Below, piece after piece: positions 9,302 to 18,588 of a stretch of 49,215 bases of DNA. Below the pieces are notes generated by a model that saw only the letters and a program-made list of their open reading frames with translations, did not search any database and was not told the origin of the DNA. The stretch covers positions 1 through 49,215 of the forward strand of contig JACPPM010000286.1 in the NCBI GenBank assembly GCA_016191015.1, read 5' to 3'. How positions within the stretch are numbered: position 1 is the first letter of the stretch; every line of letters starts with the position of its first letter. This DNA comes from Acidobacteriota bacterium. Its GTDB lineage: Bacteria; Acidobacteriota; CAIWXX01. Both the position numbers and the translations under genes were made by a program.

Positions 9302-10273
9302 GTGACGAGACACGTGTTGATCACCGGTGCGGCTGGCTTCATCGGTTCCGCCTTGGCCCGCGGGCTGGCAGCGCGTGGGTGGGGTCGCGTCGTGGGGCTC
9401 GACACAGTTCTCCCTCCGCAATCTGCCGCGGCACCGGGCGTTTCGGAGTCCGCGCTGTTTCCCGGTCTCATCCTGCGCTGCGACATACGGGAGAGGGAGC
9501 AGGTGGCGCGCATCGTCGAAGCCGAGGCACCGGATACGATTGTCCATGTGGCGGGCCGCACGGGCATGCGTGGATCGGTGAAGGATCCGGCCGGCTACTA
9601 CGCGACGAACGTTCGCGGCACGGAAAACGTCCTCGCGGCGGCAGGGCGGTTGAGGTGCCACGTGGTGCTGATATCATCCGGCTCGATCTATGGCGATGTT
9701 TCCGAGCCGGTGGAGGAGACTTTCCCGCTGCCGCCGCCGTCGAACCCGTACATCGAGACAAAGAGGCTGGCCGAGGATGCCGCGCTTCAAAACGCGGATC
9801 GTCGCGGATGCCCGACCACCATCCTCAGGGTTTTCACGGTCTACGGCCCCCACCAACGCGCCGAGATGGCGATTCGAACCTTCGTGAGCAAGATATGGGC
9901 GGGGCAGCCCGTGACGGTGTATGGGGAGGGCAACGCGCGTCGTGATTTCCTGCATGTCGACGACTGTGTCGAGGGGATCCTGCGAGCGGTCGAGAAACCG
10001 CCTGCGTTGTCTGAAATCGTCAACCTGGCGACAGGGATCTCAACGTCGCTCACCGATCTCCTGGCCGTGATCGGCAGATCACTCGAGCGACCGGTCCGCG
10101 TCGAGAACGTGCCGACACCGGACGGTATTCCCGTATCGTTGATTGCCAGCATCCAGAAGGCCAGAGCGCTCTACGGGTATAGTGCCCGGATCTCGCTCGG
10201 CGACGGCATCCCGGACTTCATCAACTGGTACAGGCAGGCATGCGCGGGCGGAGCGGGCGGTCATGCGATGTGA
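9302..10273 (+). CDS. NAD-dependent epimerase/dehydratase (extended SDR)
   Basis: A 323-residue extended short-chain dehydrogenase of the sugar-nucleotide epimerase/dehydratase type. The Rossmann motif TGAAGFIG is at residues 8-15. Catalytic Ser125/126, Tyr150 and Lys154 (YIETK) are in place, followed by the substrate-side motif RVFTVYGPHQR and DFLHVDDCVEGI. It starts with GTG, supported by GGAGGG eight bases upstream. It opens an operon whose next gene overlaps it by 11 bases. The epimerase and the glycosyltransferase at the end suggest a nucleotide-sugar is made and transferred; the actual sugar cannot be read from sequence. Confidence 0.92.
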   Translation: MTRHVLITGAAGFIGSALARGLAARGWGRVVGLDTVLPPQSAAAPGVSESALFPGLILRCDIREREQVARIVEAEAPDTIVHVAGRTGMRGSVKDPAGYYATNVRGTENVLAAAGRLRCHVVLISSGSIYGDVSEPVEETFPLPPPSNPYIETKRLAEDAALQNADRRGCPTTILRVFTVYGPHQRAEMAIRTFVSKIWAGQPVTVYGEGNARRDFLHVDDCVEGILRAVEKPPALSEIVNLATGISTSLTDLLAVIGRSLERPVRVENVPTPDGIPVSLIASIQKARALYGYSARISLGDGIPDFINWYRQACAGGAGGHAM

Positions 10274-11462
10274 ATCTGCGCATCGCGGCGCCGGCCGCAT
10301 CCGGTCTCGGGCGGGCATCCTGCCGCGAATAACCGGAGCCATCGGCAGGCTCTCCGGGCGGTTGGGCGACATCTCCGGGTTCTGTCCGCCGTCGGTCATC
10401 AAACTGTACGTGACCAATCGCTGCAATGCCCGCTGTCTCATGTGCGATCTCGGCCGGCGTGATGAAAGCTCAACTTTTTATAGGCAGGCGTCCGTGGGGA
10501 CTCCCGAGATGCCTGTTTCACTCTGCTGGCGACTGGCGGAGGAATTTGCCTCGTTCCGACCTCGGATTCAAGTGTGCGGGGTCGAGCCGCTGCTTCACGG
10601 AGACATCGGCGGCGTCATCCAGGAGTTCGCAACCCGCGGGCTCGAGACGCACCTCGTGACGAACGGCATCCTGCTGCTGGCCCGGGCCCCCGCGCTTGCC
10701 CGGTCCGGTCTGACCTCGCTCGTCGTGTCCTTGGACGGAGTCGGCGAAATGCATGACGCGGTGCGCGGGACCGGAATCTACGATCAAGTGATAGAAGGGC
10801 TCAGACGATTCCACGAAGAGCGGAGGCAGGATGAGCGAGGCGGCCCCGGGGTCGTCGTCAGCTTCTGCATCACTCCACTGAATCAGGGCGAGGTGGTGAA
10901 ACTGGCCGAGCGAATCCTCACGGACAAGCTCGCCGAGAGGCTGAGCGTCACGCACATGTATTTCGTCTCGGAAGAGGCCGGGCAGGCACACTCTCGTGAC
11001 TACGGGCACATCGGGATGTCCTCCCGGGTGAACGTTGGCGGTGTGGATCCAATCAGCATGGATGTGGATGCACTTGCCCATGAGCTCTCGGTGCTGCGCC
11101 GCCGCTTCCCGTCGGACAGGGTGACACTCACTCCTCGGATCGCCACGAGGGAGTCGCTCGCGCACTACTACAGGGACCCGGATCGGCCGATGAGAGGAAG
11201 CAGGTGCCTGGTGCCGTGGTTCAGCTCGACGATCCTGACCGACGGATCCGTCGTCGTCCACAACCGGTGTTTTCCGTATCTCACGGGCAACGTCACCACC
11301 GCCCCCTTCCTCACTGTCTGGAGGGGCGACCGCATGAAGACTTTCAGGAGAGAACTGAGGCGCGTCGGGCTTTTCCCGGCCTGCTATCGGTGCTGCGGCG
11401 CGTTCCCGCCTTCGTATCAGGACCCAGGAAACGGGAGGAGCAAGAGAAGATGGATCAGGTAG
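10263..11462 (+). CDS. Radical SAM protein with SPASM-like C-terminus
   Basis: A 399-residue radical SAM enzyme. Cys54, Cys58 and Cys61 (CNARCLMC) bind the catalytic 4Fe-4S cluster. The body has the usual features, such as GVEPLLHGD in place of GGEP and VSLDG. The C-terminus carries further cysteines (CLVPW, NRCFPY, ACYRCCG) as expected of a SPASM-type auxiliary-cluster domain. The start at 10263 overlaps the epimerase stop by 11 bases; an in-frame start at 10143 would lie inside the epimerase gene. SPASM enzymes modify peptides, proteins or small alcohols. No precursor peptide is visible nearby, so a carbohydrate or small-molecule substrate fits the context better. The GVEP variant of the SAM-binding motif is notable. 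Confidence 0.9.
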   Translation: MRCESAHRGAGRIRSRAGILPRITGAIGRLSGRLGDISGFCPPSVIKLYVTNRCNARCLMCDLGRRDESSTFYRQASVGTPEMPVSLCWRLAEEFASFRPRIQVCGVEPLLHGDIGGVIQEFATRGLETHLVTNGILLLARAPALARSGLTSLVVSLDGVGEMHDAVRGTGIYDQVIEGLRRFHEERRQDERGGPGVVVSFCITPLNQGEVVKLAERILTDKLAERLSVTHMYFVSEEAGQAHSRDYGHIGMSSRVNVGGVDPISMDVDALAHELSVLRRRFPSDRVTLTPRIATRESLAHYYRDPDRPMRGSRCLVPWFSSTILTDGSVVVHNRCFPYLTGNVTTAPFLTVWRGDRMKTFRRELRRVGLFPACYRCCGAFPPSYQDPGNGRSKRRWIR

Positions 11463-12514
11463 CGTCCGCGCGCAAGGTCGCGTATCACACCGAAAGGCTC
11501 GCGTCGTACCTCGGGGGCGAACCCGTGTTCCCGGTGACCCTCGAACTGGACATCACGAGCCACTGCACGCGCGTCTGCGAGCATTGCCCGAGCTCTCGCA
11601 GTGAATATCAACACTCGCTCAGCTTCCCCTTCATAGAAGAGCTCCTGGCGTCGCTCGAGGGGCAGACACGGGGTCTGCTTCTGTCCGGAGGCGAGCCGAC
11701 CATGTCGCCGCACTTCCCGGCTGTGCTTGCACTTGCGCGTGATCGGGGATTCGAAGACATCGCCGTCGTCACGAACGGATCCCTGCTCCATAAGCGAGAG
11801 GTCGCCCAAGCCCTTGCGGAGCACGCATCGACTATCAGGGTTTCGATATACGACTGGGATCGCGGCTCGTGTAGAGCGATCGACGACACGCTCTTGAGAG
11901 TGGAGGGGCTGCGGAAGTACATCGACGTGGAAGAGGCGATGGTGAAAATCGGAATCAGCGCTCTCACCTCCAGCGACCGGGCGTCTCGGCTCTGCGATCT
12001 GACCCGAAGGGTCCGCAGCTCCGGCGCTCACTGGATCTACTTCCATCCCATGTGCGATGGCTGGGAAGACGGCAACGTCGCCAGAATGGACCAGACGGGC
12101 GTGCCCGCAGTGCTGAGATCCCTCGTCCTGTCGAGCACGCAGGAATTCGGGGTGCATTACCTCGAAGCACGATATGACAACATCAGGCCGGACTTTTCAG
12201 GGTATCACGCCGCCCACTTCCTCATGGTTGTCGGAGCGGACGGGAAGAACTACCTGGGAGCGGAGGTAAAATATCAGGATCGTTTCGCCATTGCGGATGT
12301 CCTCGGGAAAATGAAGCCGGGGTTCCTGCAGGACCCGGATCGCCTCAGCCGGATCGCCTCAGTGCGAGGCGCTGAGTACACGGCGGCAGCGGGTTTGCAT
12401 CGAGGCGTTCTCTACAGCCACCACATTGAGCAGTTGTTGAGGAGCCCAGAGTCGTCGGTGGAGAGCCTCCTCGGTGCCGGCTCCAACCATTTCTCTTTCC
12501 CACACATTCTTTAA
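11450..12514 (+). CDS. Second radical SAM protein, no SPASM domain
   Basis: A 354-residue radical SAM enzyme with Cys39, Cys43 and Cys46 (CTRVCEHC), a canonical SGGEPTM motif and AVVTNGSLL. The C-terminal third has no cysteine cluster, so it lacks the auxiliary domain of its neighbour. The start at 11450 follows GGGAGGAG and lies inside the end of the preceding gene (13-bp overlap). Longer in-frame starts would run deep into that gene. Two radical SAM enzymes in direct succession between an epimerase and a glycosyltransferase suggest sequential steps of one pathway. The product is unknown. Confidence 0.9.
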   Translation: MDQVASARKVAYHTERLASYLGGEPVFPVTLELDITSHCTRVCEHCPSSRSEYQHSLSFPFIEELLASLEGQTRGLLLSGGEPTMSPHFPAVLALARDRGFEDIAVVTNGSLLHKREVAQALAEHASTIRVSIYDWDRGSCRAIDDTLLRVEGLRKYIDVEEAMVKIGISALTSSDRASRLCDLTRRVRSSGAHWIYFHPMCDGWEDGNVARMDQTGVPAVLRSLVLSSTQEFGVHYLEARYDNIRPDFSGYHAAHFLMVVGADGKNYLGAEVKYQDRFAIADVLGKMKPGFLQDPDRLSRIASVRGAEYTAAAGLHRGVLYSHHIEQLLRSPESSVESLLGAGSNHFSFPHIL

Positions 12515-12563
12515 GAACGTGCATGAGCAATCAGCTCCGATGGCGATGAACGGAGGCGTCCCG

Positions 12564-13514
12564 ATGAATGACCCCTCCCCCGGAGCACCAATGGTCTCCG
12601 TGATCACGGCCGCCTACAACAGGAGCAATGTGTTGAGGTATGCAATCGAGAGCCTGCTAGCCAACACCTTTTCCGACTGGGAGCTCCTCGCGGTCGACGA
12701 TGCGTCGACGGACGACACACGGAAGCTGGTTACCTCGTTCAACGACCCACGTATCCGACTCATCGCGTTGCCGAGGAACACCGGTGAGCAGTCGGGCCCG
12801 AACAACCAAGGGTTCTGTGCGGCGCGCGGCCGGTATATCGCCTATCTCAACCAGGACGACCTGTGGTTCCCTGACCACCTCGATAAGGCCGTGGCCGAGT
12901 TGGAAAGGACCGGCGCGGCTTGGGTTTTCACCCTCAGCCTCACCGTGCTCCCGTCCGGCCAGTCGACGATTGAGGGACTCCTGCCCGGCGGCCGGTACCA
13001 TCCGCGATACGGGAAACACGTGCCGGCCACGCTCTGGGTATTGCGGCGTGAGGTTCTGGAGGAGATTGGGGAATGGCGCTCCTACCGCCGGCTGCATCTC
13101 AGTCCATCGCAGGACCTTCTCAGACGTGGGTGGCGCGCCGGAAAAGACATAAGGATGGTGCGGGCGCTCACCGCCATACTCGTCCCATCGGGCTCGAGGC
13201 CTGGAGTCTACGCCGAGCGGCAGTGGCAGGAGAACGCCGAGCTCCGGCGGAGAATGATCGAGGAGCCCGGGCTCCGAGAGCGCCTGCTTCTCGACGCGCT
13301 CCTCACGCTGGGGGCGCGCGTGGCCAGAGACACCGCCGATCCCGGCTTCGCGTTCAGGAACCTGTTGGTCTCCCTGGCGAGGCGTACGGCGGCGCTGCTC
13401 GGGATGCATCCGCTCGCGGTGGAGGCGCTGAGGCGCGGCCTTCGCCGGGGGAGCCTCGTCGAATCGTTGAGGCGTACACGCGGATTGCCTCCGGGACGCA
13501 GGCCGGAATCATGA
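12564..13514 (+). CDS. Family 2 glycosyltransferase
   Basis: A 316-residue GT-A fold glycosyltransferase. It shows the N-terminal pattern PMVSVITAAYNRSNVLRYAI, nucleotide-binding VDDAST (about 44-50) and the metal-binding region YLNQDDLW (DD at 98-99). No membrane segment is evident, so it probably acts on the cytoplasmic face. The start at 12564 is chosen because GGAGG lies seven bases upstream. Two in-frame ATGs at 12540 and 12546 are weaker alternatives. It closes the epimerase/radical SAM operon, 49 bases after the previous gene, and probably transfers the sugar made or modified by those enzymes to a surface glycan or protein. Confidence 0.9.
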   Translation: MNDPSPGAPMVSVITAAYNRSNVLRYAIESLLANTFSDWELLAVDDASTDDTRKLVTSFNDPRIRLIALPRNTGEQSGPNNQGFCAARGRYIAYLNQDDLWFPDHLDKAVAELERTGAAWVFTLSLTVLPSGQSTIEGLLPGGRYHPRYGKHVPATLWVLRREVLEEIGEWRSYRRLHLSPSQDLLRRGWRAGKDIRMVRALTAILVPSGSRPGVYAERQWQENAELRRRMIEEPGLRERLLLDALLTLGARVARDTADPGFAFRNLLVSLARRTAALLGMHPLAVEALRRGLRRGSLVESLRRTRGLPPGRRPES

Positions 13515-13642
13515 TTCTCGCCTGATGTTGATTCGTGAGCGGGGGTGAACGCAGAGCATCTGGCCGGGTAGCGCGAGCCATGCTGCAGGGCGTACGCTAC
13601 GGCGTGATGCGCGGTGGAGCTCCGCGCGACACTTGCGGTGCA

Positions 13643-15118
13643 CTACCTGATCAGCTCAGTATCGGGATGCTGGGCGCGCCAGCCAAACCAGAAGGCGCGG
13701 TGAGCCGGGACGCGCGGGAGAATGCGCGGCGGGAGCTCGGTGCTCACGAGCTCCGACTCATTCACACGCCAAGGGATTCCGTTCGCGTCGACAATACTGC
13801 CATCGGACACGCGGCGGACGAAGCGAATACTACCACTGTCGTAAACCCGGTTGGCTCCGCCCGCGCTCGTCACGATCACCAGATCGCGTCCGCTGAGCTG
13901 CGTGTGATAGATGGGGTGCGATTCGAGGAACCTGACGGCGATCGCGAGTGGCCGGCTGGTCGAGCTGGGGCCTGGTTCCAGGACCAGAACCTCGTCCTTG
14001 TTTCCCAGCCGGTCGTCGCGGCCAAATACCTGGAACATGAGGCGGTCCGTCGAGAAGTAGTCGCGGTACGCGGCGCCCTCAGAGTAGTCGCGCTTGAAGC
14101 CTGTGTCGAGCGTGAGGACGCTGGTCGACGGATGCTCTGCCCGCCACTCCCCCCAACTCGTCGTCACGAGAGGATGGGTCGGGAGGACGAGCCCCGAGCC
14201 GGCCAGCGCCCCGATGACCGGTTTCCCTTCGAATGTGGACCACAAGCTGTTGGTCTCTTCGTCGAACATGAGCTTGTTCGAGCGATAGAGCAACCCGCTG
14301 GTACCGAATCGGCGCACCACCCCACCGACCTCGCTGCTGTATGGAATGACCGTTCCGCAGAGCGTACAGTAGACGAGCGTGATCTCGATTCCGCCCAACC
14401 GGTCCCGAACGAGCTCGTGCCATGCGATGATCCTTCTCGGATAGGCGCGTGCATCACCGTTCAATTCGAGCCCGAATACGATGTTGCTGTCCTTCAAATA
14501 CGAGGCCTCGCGAGAAGGAGCAGTTCTGGGGTGATCGAGGGGCGGGATGCCGTTAACAATAACTCCGCCCCAGTCCACCTGGTCGAGACGGATGCGGGAT
14601 TGAGCACCCGCAGGGAAGAAGAGGCGCATCCGTGGGTCGATGGCGCCATAAAGGGCGCCCTTGAATCGGGCGTAGTCAGGGTGAGGCTCATACGGTAGGC
14701 TCCAGATCCACTGCCGCCATCGGTTGAGGTCGTCTCCAAATCGCTCGCCAGTCTGTTTCTCGAGAAACCGCACCACACGCTGTCGCGCTTCAGTTCGCGG
14801 ATCGAGAGGCGCGGGTGGCTCGGGAAGACCGGCAAACGGCGAGTCGGGACGGTCGGGCCCTCCGTCGTCGGGCCTCAACGACAGAGGGGCACGGTCGCGG
14901 GCTGCTGGCAGAAGCCGAGCCAGGTCGACGAGCATTGCTGCATACCCGTCCCTCCACCCGGTCGCGATGGCTTCGAGCGCGAGCCTCGCTTGCTTCTCGT
15001 CGATCGCAGCAGCCTGAAAGAAGAGATTGACGTCCGGCTCCGAGGGTGGCTGCCCGGATGCATGCCCAAGAGCCGGGATCAGGGCCAGAACACAGAGCGA
15101 CCGGACGATTCTGCTCAC
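13643..15118 (-). CDS. DUF3179 domain-containing exported protein
   Basis: A 491-residue protein with a signal peptide ending near GHASG. The C-terminal two thirds match the DUF3179 pattern: ARAYPRRIIAWHELV, the cysteine pair VYCTLCGTVIPY, SGLLYRSNKLMFD and LWSTFEGKPVIG. The biochemical role of the family is unknown; the paired cysteines hint at metal or redox chemistry. The N-terminal third is predicted helical and family-specific. It is convergent with the glycosyltransferase (128-bp gap) and divergent from the LytTR regulator gene, with no operon partner. Confidence 0.88.
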   Translation of the reverse strand: MSRIVRSLCVLALIPALGHASGQPPSEPDVNLFFQAAAIDEKQARLALEAIATGWRDGYAAMLVDLARLLPAARDRAPLSLRPDDGGPDRPDSPFAGLPEPPAPLDPRTEARQRVVRFLEKQTGERFGDDLNRWRQWIWSLPYEPHPDYARFKGALYGAIDPRMRLFFPAGAQSRIRLDQVDWGGVIVNGIPPLDHPRTAPSREASYLKDSNIVFGLELNGDARAYPRRIIAWHELVRDRLGGIEITLVYCTLCGTVIPYSSEVGGVVRRFGTSGLLYRSNKLMFDEETNSLWSTFEGKPVIGALAGSGLVLPTHPLVTTSWGEWRAEHPSTSVLTLDTGFKRDYSEGAAYRDYFSTDRLMFQVFGRDDRLGNKDEVLVLEPGPSSTSRPLAIAVRFLESHPIYHTQLSGRDLVIVTSAGGANRVYDSGSIRFVRRVSDGSIVDANGIPWRVNESELVSTELPPRILPRVPAHRAFWFGWRAQHPDTELIR

Positions 15119-15311
15119 CCACAGAGGCTAGCAGGTTCGACGACGCGAGATAAGGGGTGGGCATTCGATCAGAGCACGGCCCGGTAGTGGGACGTGATTG
15201 CGAAGCTCGTAGCCGGACACTACACTAGAGCCGTGACACAATCTCGCGTTGCCATTGCGAGTACGGTTCTTCAGCCGCCGGGCCGCGTCTGGCCCTCATG
15301 GAGATAAGCAG

Positions 15312-16085
15312 ATGCCATGGCGCGCGGTCCTGGTAGACGACGAGGAGCTTGCGTCGCGCCGGCTCGCGCGACTGCTTCGCGATCATCCGGGGGTAGAAAT
15401 AGTCGGAACGGCAGCCGGCGGCCGGGAAGCGGTCGAGGTCGTCGATCGTGAGAGACCCGATCTGCTCTTTCTCGACATCCAGATGCCGGGTATGGACGGA
15501 TTCGCCGTCCTGCGGGCGGTCACTCACATGCCGACGGTGATCTTCGTCACCGCATACGACGAATACGCCTTGCGTGCCTTCGAAGAGAACTCGGTGGACT
15601 ACCTGCTCAAGCCCGTCTCGAAGGATCGTTTGGACGCGGCGCTGCAAAAGCTGGATCGGCTTGGGAGGCGGTCCCGAGCGGAAGGTGACGACCCCATGGG
15701 GAGGCTCGATCGCATCGCATCGCGGATCGAGGAGTTTGCCGGCGCGTCGCGCGCCTCACAGAGATTGACCGTGAAGCTCGGCGATCGCACCCTTGTCCTG
15801 GATCTCTCGGGCATCGCGGCATTCGTGGCCGACAACAAGGTGACGCTCGCGCTCGTCGGAGAGCGCGAGTATCCCGTCGACTACACGCTCGACGAGCTCG
15901 AAACCCGCCTCGGCGCGCGGCGGTTCTTTCGGACGCACCGGTCATCGCTCGTCAACCTCGACGCGATCCGCGAGCTCCACGCGTGGTTCGGGGGTCGTGT
16001 GAAGCTGAGTCTGAAATCCGGGAAGCGCGAGATCACGGTCAGTCGCAACCGCGTCCGCGCTCTGCAGGATTCCCTGTCGATCTAG
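15312..16085 (+). CDS. LytTR-family response regulator
   Basis: A 257-residue regulator. The receiver has the acidic pair at residues 9-10, phosphoacceptor Asp55 (LFLDIQMPG), Thr in VTAYDE and Lys in LKPVSKD. A linker (about 118-150) leads to a LytTR DNA-binding domain with [25 protein letters not shown] and SRNRVRAL. The start at 15312 gives a standard receiver N-terminus with GGAG upstream; a longer in-frame start at 15249 is not supported. No kinase is adjacent. The LytS-type kinase at 5244-6377 is the obvious partner class. Its TAG stop shares the palindrome CTAG with the stop of kbl on the other strand. Confidence 0.93.
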   Translation: MPWRAVLVDDEELASRRLARLLRDHPGVEIVGTAAGGREAVEVVDRERPDLLFLDIQMPGMDGFAVLRAVTHMPTVIFVTAYDEYALRAFEENSVDYLLKPVSKDRLDAALQKLDRLGRRSRAEGDDPMGRLDRIASRIEEFAGASRASQRLTVKLGDRTLVLDLSGIAAFVADNKVTLALVGEREYPVDYTLDELETRLGARRFFRTHRSSLVNLDAIRELHAWFGGRVKLSLKSGKREITVSRNRVRALQDSLSI

Positions 16086-17281
16086 ACGACGCCCCTCGCC
16101 CTGCCGACCTTGGCGAATGCATCGACGGCCCGGTCAACCTGTTCCCGACTGTGTGCGGCGGAGAGCTGGACGCGGATCCGGGCCTGCCCCTTCGGCACGA
16201 CGGGATAACTGAACCCGATGACGTAGATTCCTTCCACGAGCAGATCGCGGGCCATCTCCTGGGCGAGGCGCGCGTCGCCGAGCATGATCGGGACGATCGG
16301 ATGGATGCCCGGCCTGATCTCGAATCCGATGCCCGACATGCATTCGCGGAAGTGCGCCGCGTTTGCCATCAGCCGGTCCCTGAGCTCGGTCGTCCTCGAA
16401 AGCAGCTCGAGAACCGCAATCGAGGCTCCCGCGACCCCGGGTGCGAGCGTATTGGAGAATAGATACGGGCGGGAACGCTGCCGGAGGAGATCGATGAGCT
16501 CCGTGCGTCCCGTCGTGAAGCCGCCGGAGGCGCCCCCGAGCGCTTTGCCGAGCGTCGAGGTGATGATATCGACTCGCCCCGCGACCCCGCAGTGCTCGGG
16601 TGTGCCGCGCCCCGTCGCGCCGACGAACCCGGTGGCGTGTGAATCATCGACCATGACGATGGCGTCGTACCTGTCGGCGAGATCGCAGATCCTGTCGAGC
16701 TTCGCGATGTATCCGTCCATCGAAAACACGCCGTCGGTCGCAACCATTCGGATCCGCTTGGACTGCGCGGCCTGCAGATGCCGTTCGAGCTCATCCATGT
16801 CGCCGTTCGCATACCGGTAACGCTCGGCCTTGCACAGCCGGATTCCGTCGATGATCGAGGCGTGGTTGAGCGCGTCCGAGATGATGGCGTCTTCCTCTCC
16901 GAGCAGCGTCTCGAAAAGACCCCCGTTCGCATCGAAGCAGGAGGAGTAGAGAATGGCATCGTCCGTTCCGAGAAACTCGGAGATCCGGCGTTCGAGCTTC
17001 TTGTGCAAATCCTGAGTGCCGCAGATGAATCGCACCGAGGACAGGCCAAACCCGTGCGATTCGAGGGCGTCGTGCGCGGCCCTGACGACGTCCGGGTGAG
17101 AGGAGAGGCCCAGATAGTTGTTGGCGCAGAAGTTGACAACCCGGTCGCGTGCGTCACCTCTCTGAACGCTGATCTCCGCGCCTTGAGGCGAAACGATGAC
17201 CCGCTCATCCTTCCTCAGACCGGCTTCCGTGATTTCTCTGATCGTCGTTCGATAGACAGTTCGCGCATTCTCACTCAACAT
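16082..17281 (-). CDS. kbl: Glycine C-acetyltransferase (2-amino-3-ketobutyrate CoA ligase)
   Basis: A 399-residue PLP enzyme of the alpha-oxoamine synthase family that joins glycine and acetyl-CoA, or cleaves 2-amino-3-oxobutanoate in threonine degradation. It matches KBL in length and in motifs: [23 protein letters not shown], the PLP-phosphate region DDSHATGF and the Schiff-base lysine 246 in [16 protein letters not shown] site precedes the ATG. The usual partner, threonine dehydrogenase (tdh), is not in this window. Related synthases (KAS-type, BioF) share the fold, but the N-terminal and active-site text favour KBL. Confidence 0.93.
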   Translation of the reverse strand: MLSENARTVYRTTIREITEAGLRKDERVIVSPQGAEISVQRGDARDRVVNFCANNYLGLSSHPDVVRAAHDALESHGFGLSSVRFICGTQDLHKKLERRISEFLGTDDAILYSSCFDANGGLFETLLGEEDAIISDALNHASIIDGIRLCKAERYRYANGDMDELERHLQAAQSKRIRMVATDGVFSMDGYIAKLDRICDLADRYDAIVMVDDSHATGFVGATGRGTPEHCGVAGRVDIITSTLGKALGGASGGFTTGRTELIDLLRQRSRPYLFSNTLAPGVAGASIAVLELLSRTTELRDRLMANAAHFRECMSGIGFEIRPGIHPIVPIMLGDARLAQEMARDLLVEGIYVIGFSYPVVPKGQARIRVQLSAAHSREQVDRAVDAFAKVGRARGVV

Positions 17282-17388
17282 CAGCTCAACCTCCGAGAGA
17301 GTTCATGTCACCGCAACAACGCCGCACTATAGCGAGGCGCGTGCGGGCGCGTCAATTGGCCAATGCCGGCACCAGCGACCCGCATGAG

Positions 17389-17487
17389 GTCATTCTGAGG
17401 GCACCGCAGGTGCCCGAAGAATCTCATGATCCCGCTGCCGGGATGAGATCCTTCATCGGCCGCTGGTAGCGGCCTCCTCAGGATGAC
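17389..17487. repeat. 99-bp cloverleaf-like palindromic intergenic repeat
   Basis: An outer stem pairs GTCATTCTGAGG (17389) with CCTCAGGATGAC (ending 17487), one mismatch. Nested inside are three more stems: GGGCACC/GGTGCCC (17399-17415, perfect), GAAGAATCTCAT.../ATGAGATCCTTC closed by CCCG-CTGC-CGGG (17416-17453), and GGCCGCT/AGCGGCC (around 17458-17474, perfect). The result is a three-armed cloverleaf. The outer text resembles a class of bacterial intergenic palindromes with GTCATTCTGAG...CTCAGGATGAC ends, from general knowledge. It lies between kbl and the PAP2 gene. Confidence 0.85.
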
Positions 17488-17541
17488 GAGGGTAGCTTGA
17501 CAGTCTGCGGCGGGGACAATAGATTGCCGCGGGATCAGAGA

Positions 17542-18570
17542 ATGAACGGGGTCGATGCATCGAGTGTGAAAGAAGGGGAAGTGAATCCGGATGTCGCAGC
17601 CGGCGGGGAGAGATCCGCCGCTCGATCGGGTTGGTTCATGAGCTCGCGCTTTGCCCGGATGCGTCCCGAAGAGGCGCTGTTTCTCATGGGGTTCATTCCG
17701 TCGAGCGTTGTCACGATCTGGGCCAACTACCACATGTATGTAAGCGGCATCGTGTCCAGGAAGATCCAGGGCGGGATCCTCCGGCTGCTGATCGCGACCC
17801 TGCTCGCGGCGACGATCCCCTACCTCGAACGCTACCGTGTCCGCCCCGGGGGCAGCAAGTGGGTGCATGAGGCGGCGGAGTTCTTCCGCACCATCCTCCC
17901 GTTCCTTCTCTGTATCGCCGTCTACACGAATCTGCACGACACGGTGCGCTTCGTGAATCCGCACGACATCCATGACAAACTGGTGGCGATCGAACAATGG
18001 ATATTCGGCGGCCAGCCAACGGTCTGGGCCGAAGCCTACATCACTCCGGCGAGGACCGAGTTCTTCAGTTTCTTCTACGCCAATTTCTATCTGGTCGCTC
18101 CCTCAGTCGTCATCGTGCTCTGGTTTTCGAAGAAGCGGCCGCAAGCGCGGGAAACGCTGCTCGGAATCATCCTGTGCTTCTACACCGGTTACCTGCTCTA
18201 CATCATCTTCCCGGCCGCGCCGCCCCGGTTCTATCTCCAATCTCTTCACATGTTCACGGTCGATCTCCACGGCGGTTATATCGCCGACTTCCAACGCAGT
18301 CTGCTCGAGATGATGCCCAACCACGCGGCCCGCGCCGCCTTCCCGAGCCTGCACGCGGGGATCAGCTGCGTCAGCCTCTACTACGCCTGGCGCCACTGCC
18401 GCTGGTTCTTCTGGATTCTCCTTACGTTCGTCATCGGCCTGCTTCTGTCCACCGTCTACCTGCGGCATCACTACGTCGTCGACCTCATCGCCGGCGCGAT
18501 GCTGCTGCCATGGATCATGTGGATCACGCCGCGCGTCCAGCGATGGTGGCCCGGCGCGCGCGCCGCGTAG
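17542..18570 (+). CDS. PAP2-superfamily membrane protein (phosphatase / inositolphosphotransferase-like)
   Basis: A protein of about 342 residues with six or so membrane segments. The C-terminal half carries PAP2 phosphatase motifs: FPSLHAG (general-acid histidine) and YLRHHYVVD (nucleophile histidine and aspartate). FPAAPPRFY in the preceding loop is typical of the PAP2_3 subgroup that includes Aur1/IPC-synthase-like enzymes. Such enzymes act on lipid phosphates or transfer polar headgroups. The start is uncertain: ATG at 17542 is used, ATG at 17638 is a good alternative, and neither has a strong ribosome site. It is convergent with gatB (18-bp gap). Confidence 0.82.
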   Translation: MNGVDASSVKEGEVNPDVAAGGERSAARSGWFMSSRFARMRPEEALFLMGFIPSSVVTIWANYHMYVSGIVSRKIQGGILRLLIATLLAATIPYLERYRVRPGGSKWVHEAAEFFRTILPFLLCIAVYTNLHDTVRFVNPHDIHDKLVAIEQWIFGGQPTVWAEAYITPARTEFFSFFYANFYLVAPSVVIVLWFSKKRPQARETLLGIILCFYTGYLLYIIFPAAPPRFYLQSLHMFTVDLHGGYIADFQRSLLEMMPNHAARAAFPSLHAGISCVSLYYAWRHCRWFFWILLTFVIGLLLSTVYLRHHYVVDLIAGAMLLPWIMWITPRVQRWWPGARAA

Positions 18571-18588
18571 GAGCCGTGCCGCGCTCGG

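Noticed and set aside
10263-12514. RiPP maturation locus
   Set aside because: No small precursor gene, leader-recognition domain or peptidase is seen; an epimerase and glycosyltransferase flank the enzymes instead.
13535-14698. A 387-codon open frame antisense to the DUF3179 gene
   Set aside because: The opposite strand carries clear DUF3179 motifs and a signal peptide; this frame has low-complexity charged text and no family resemblance.
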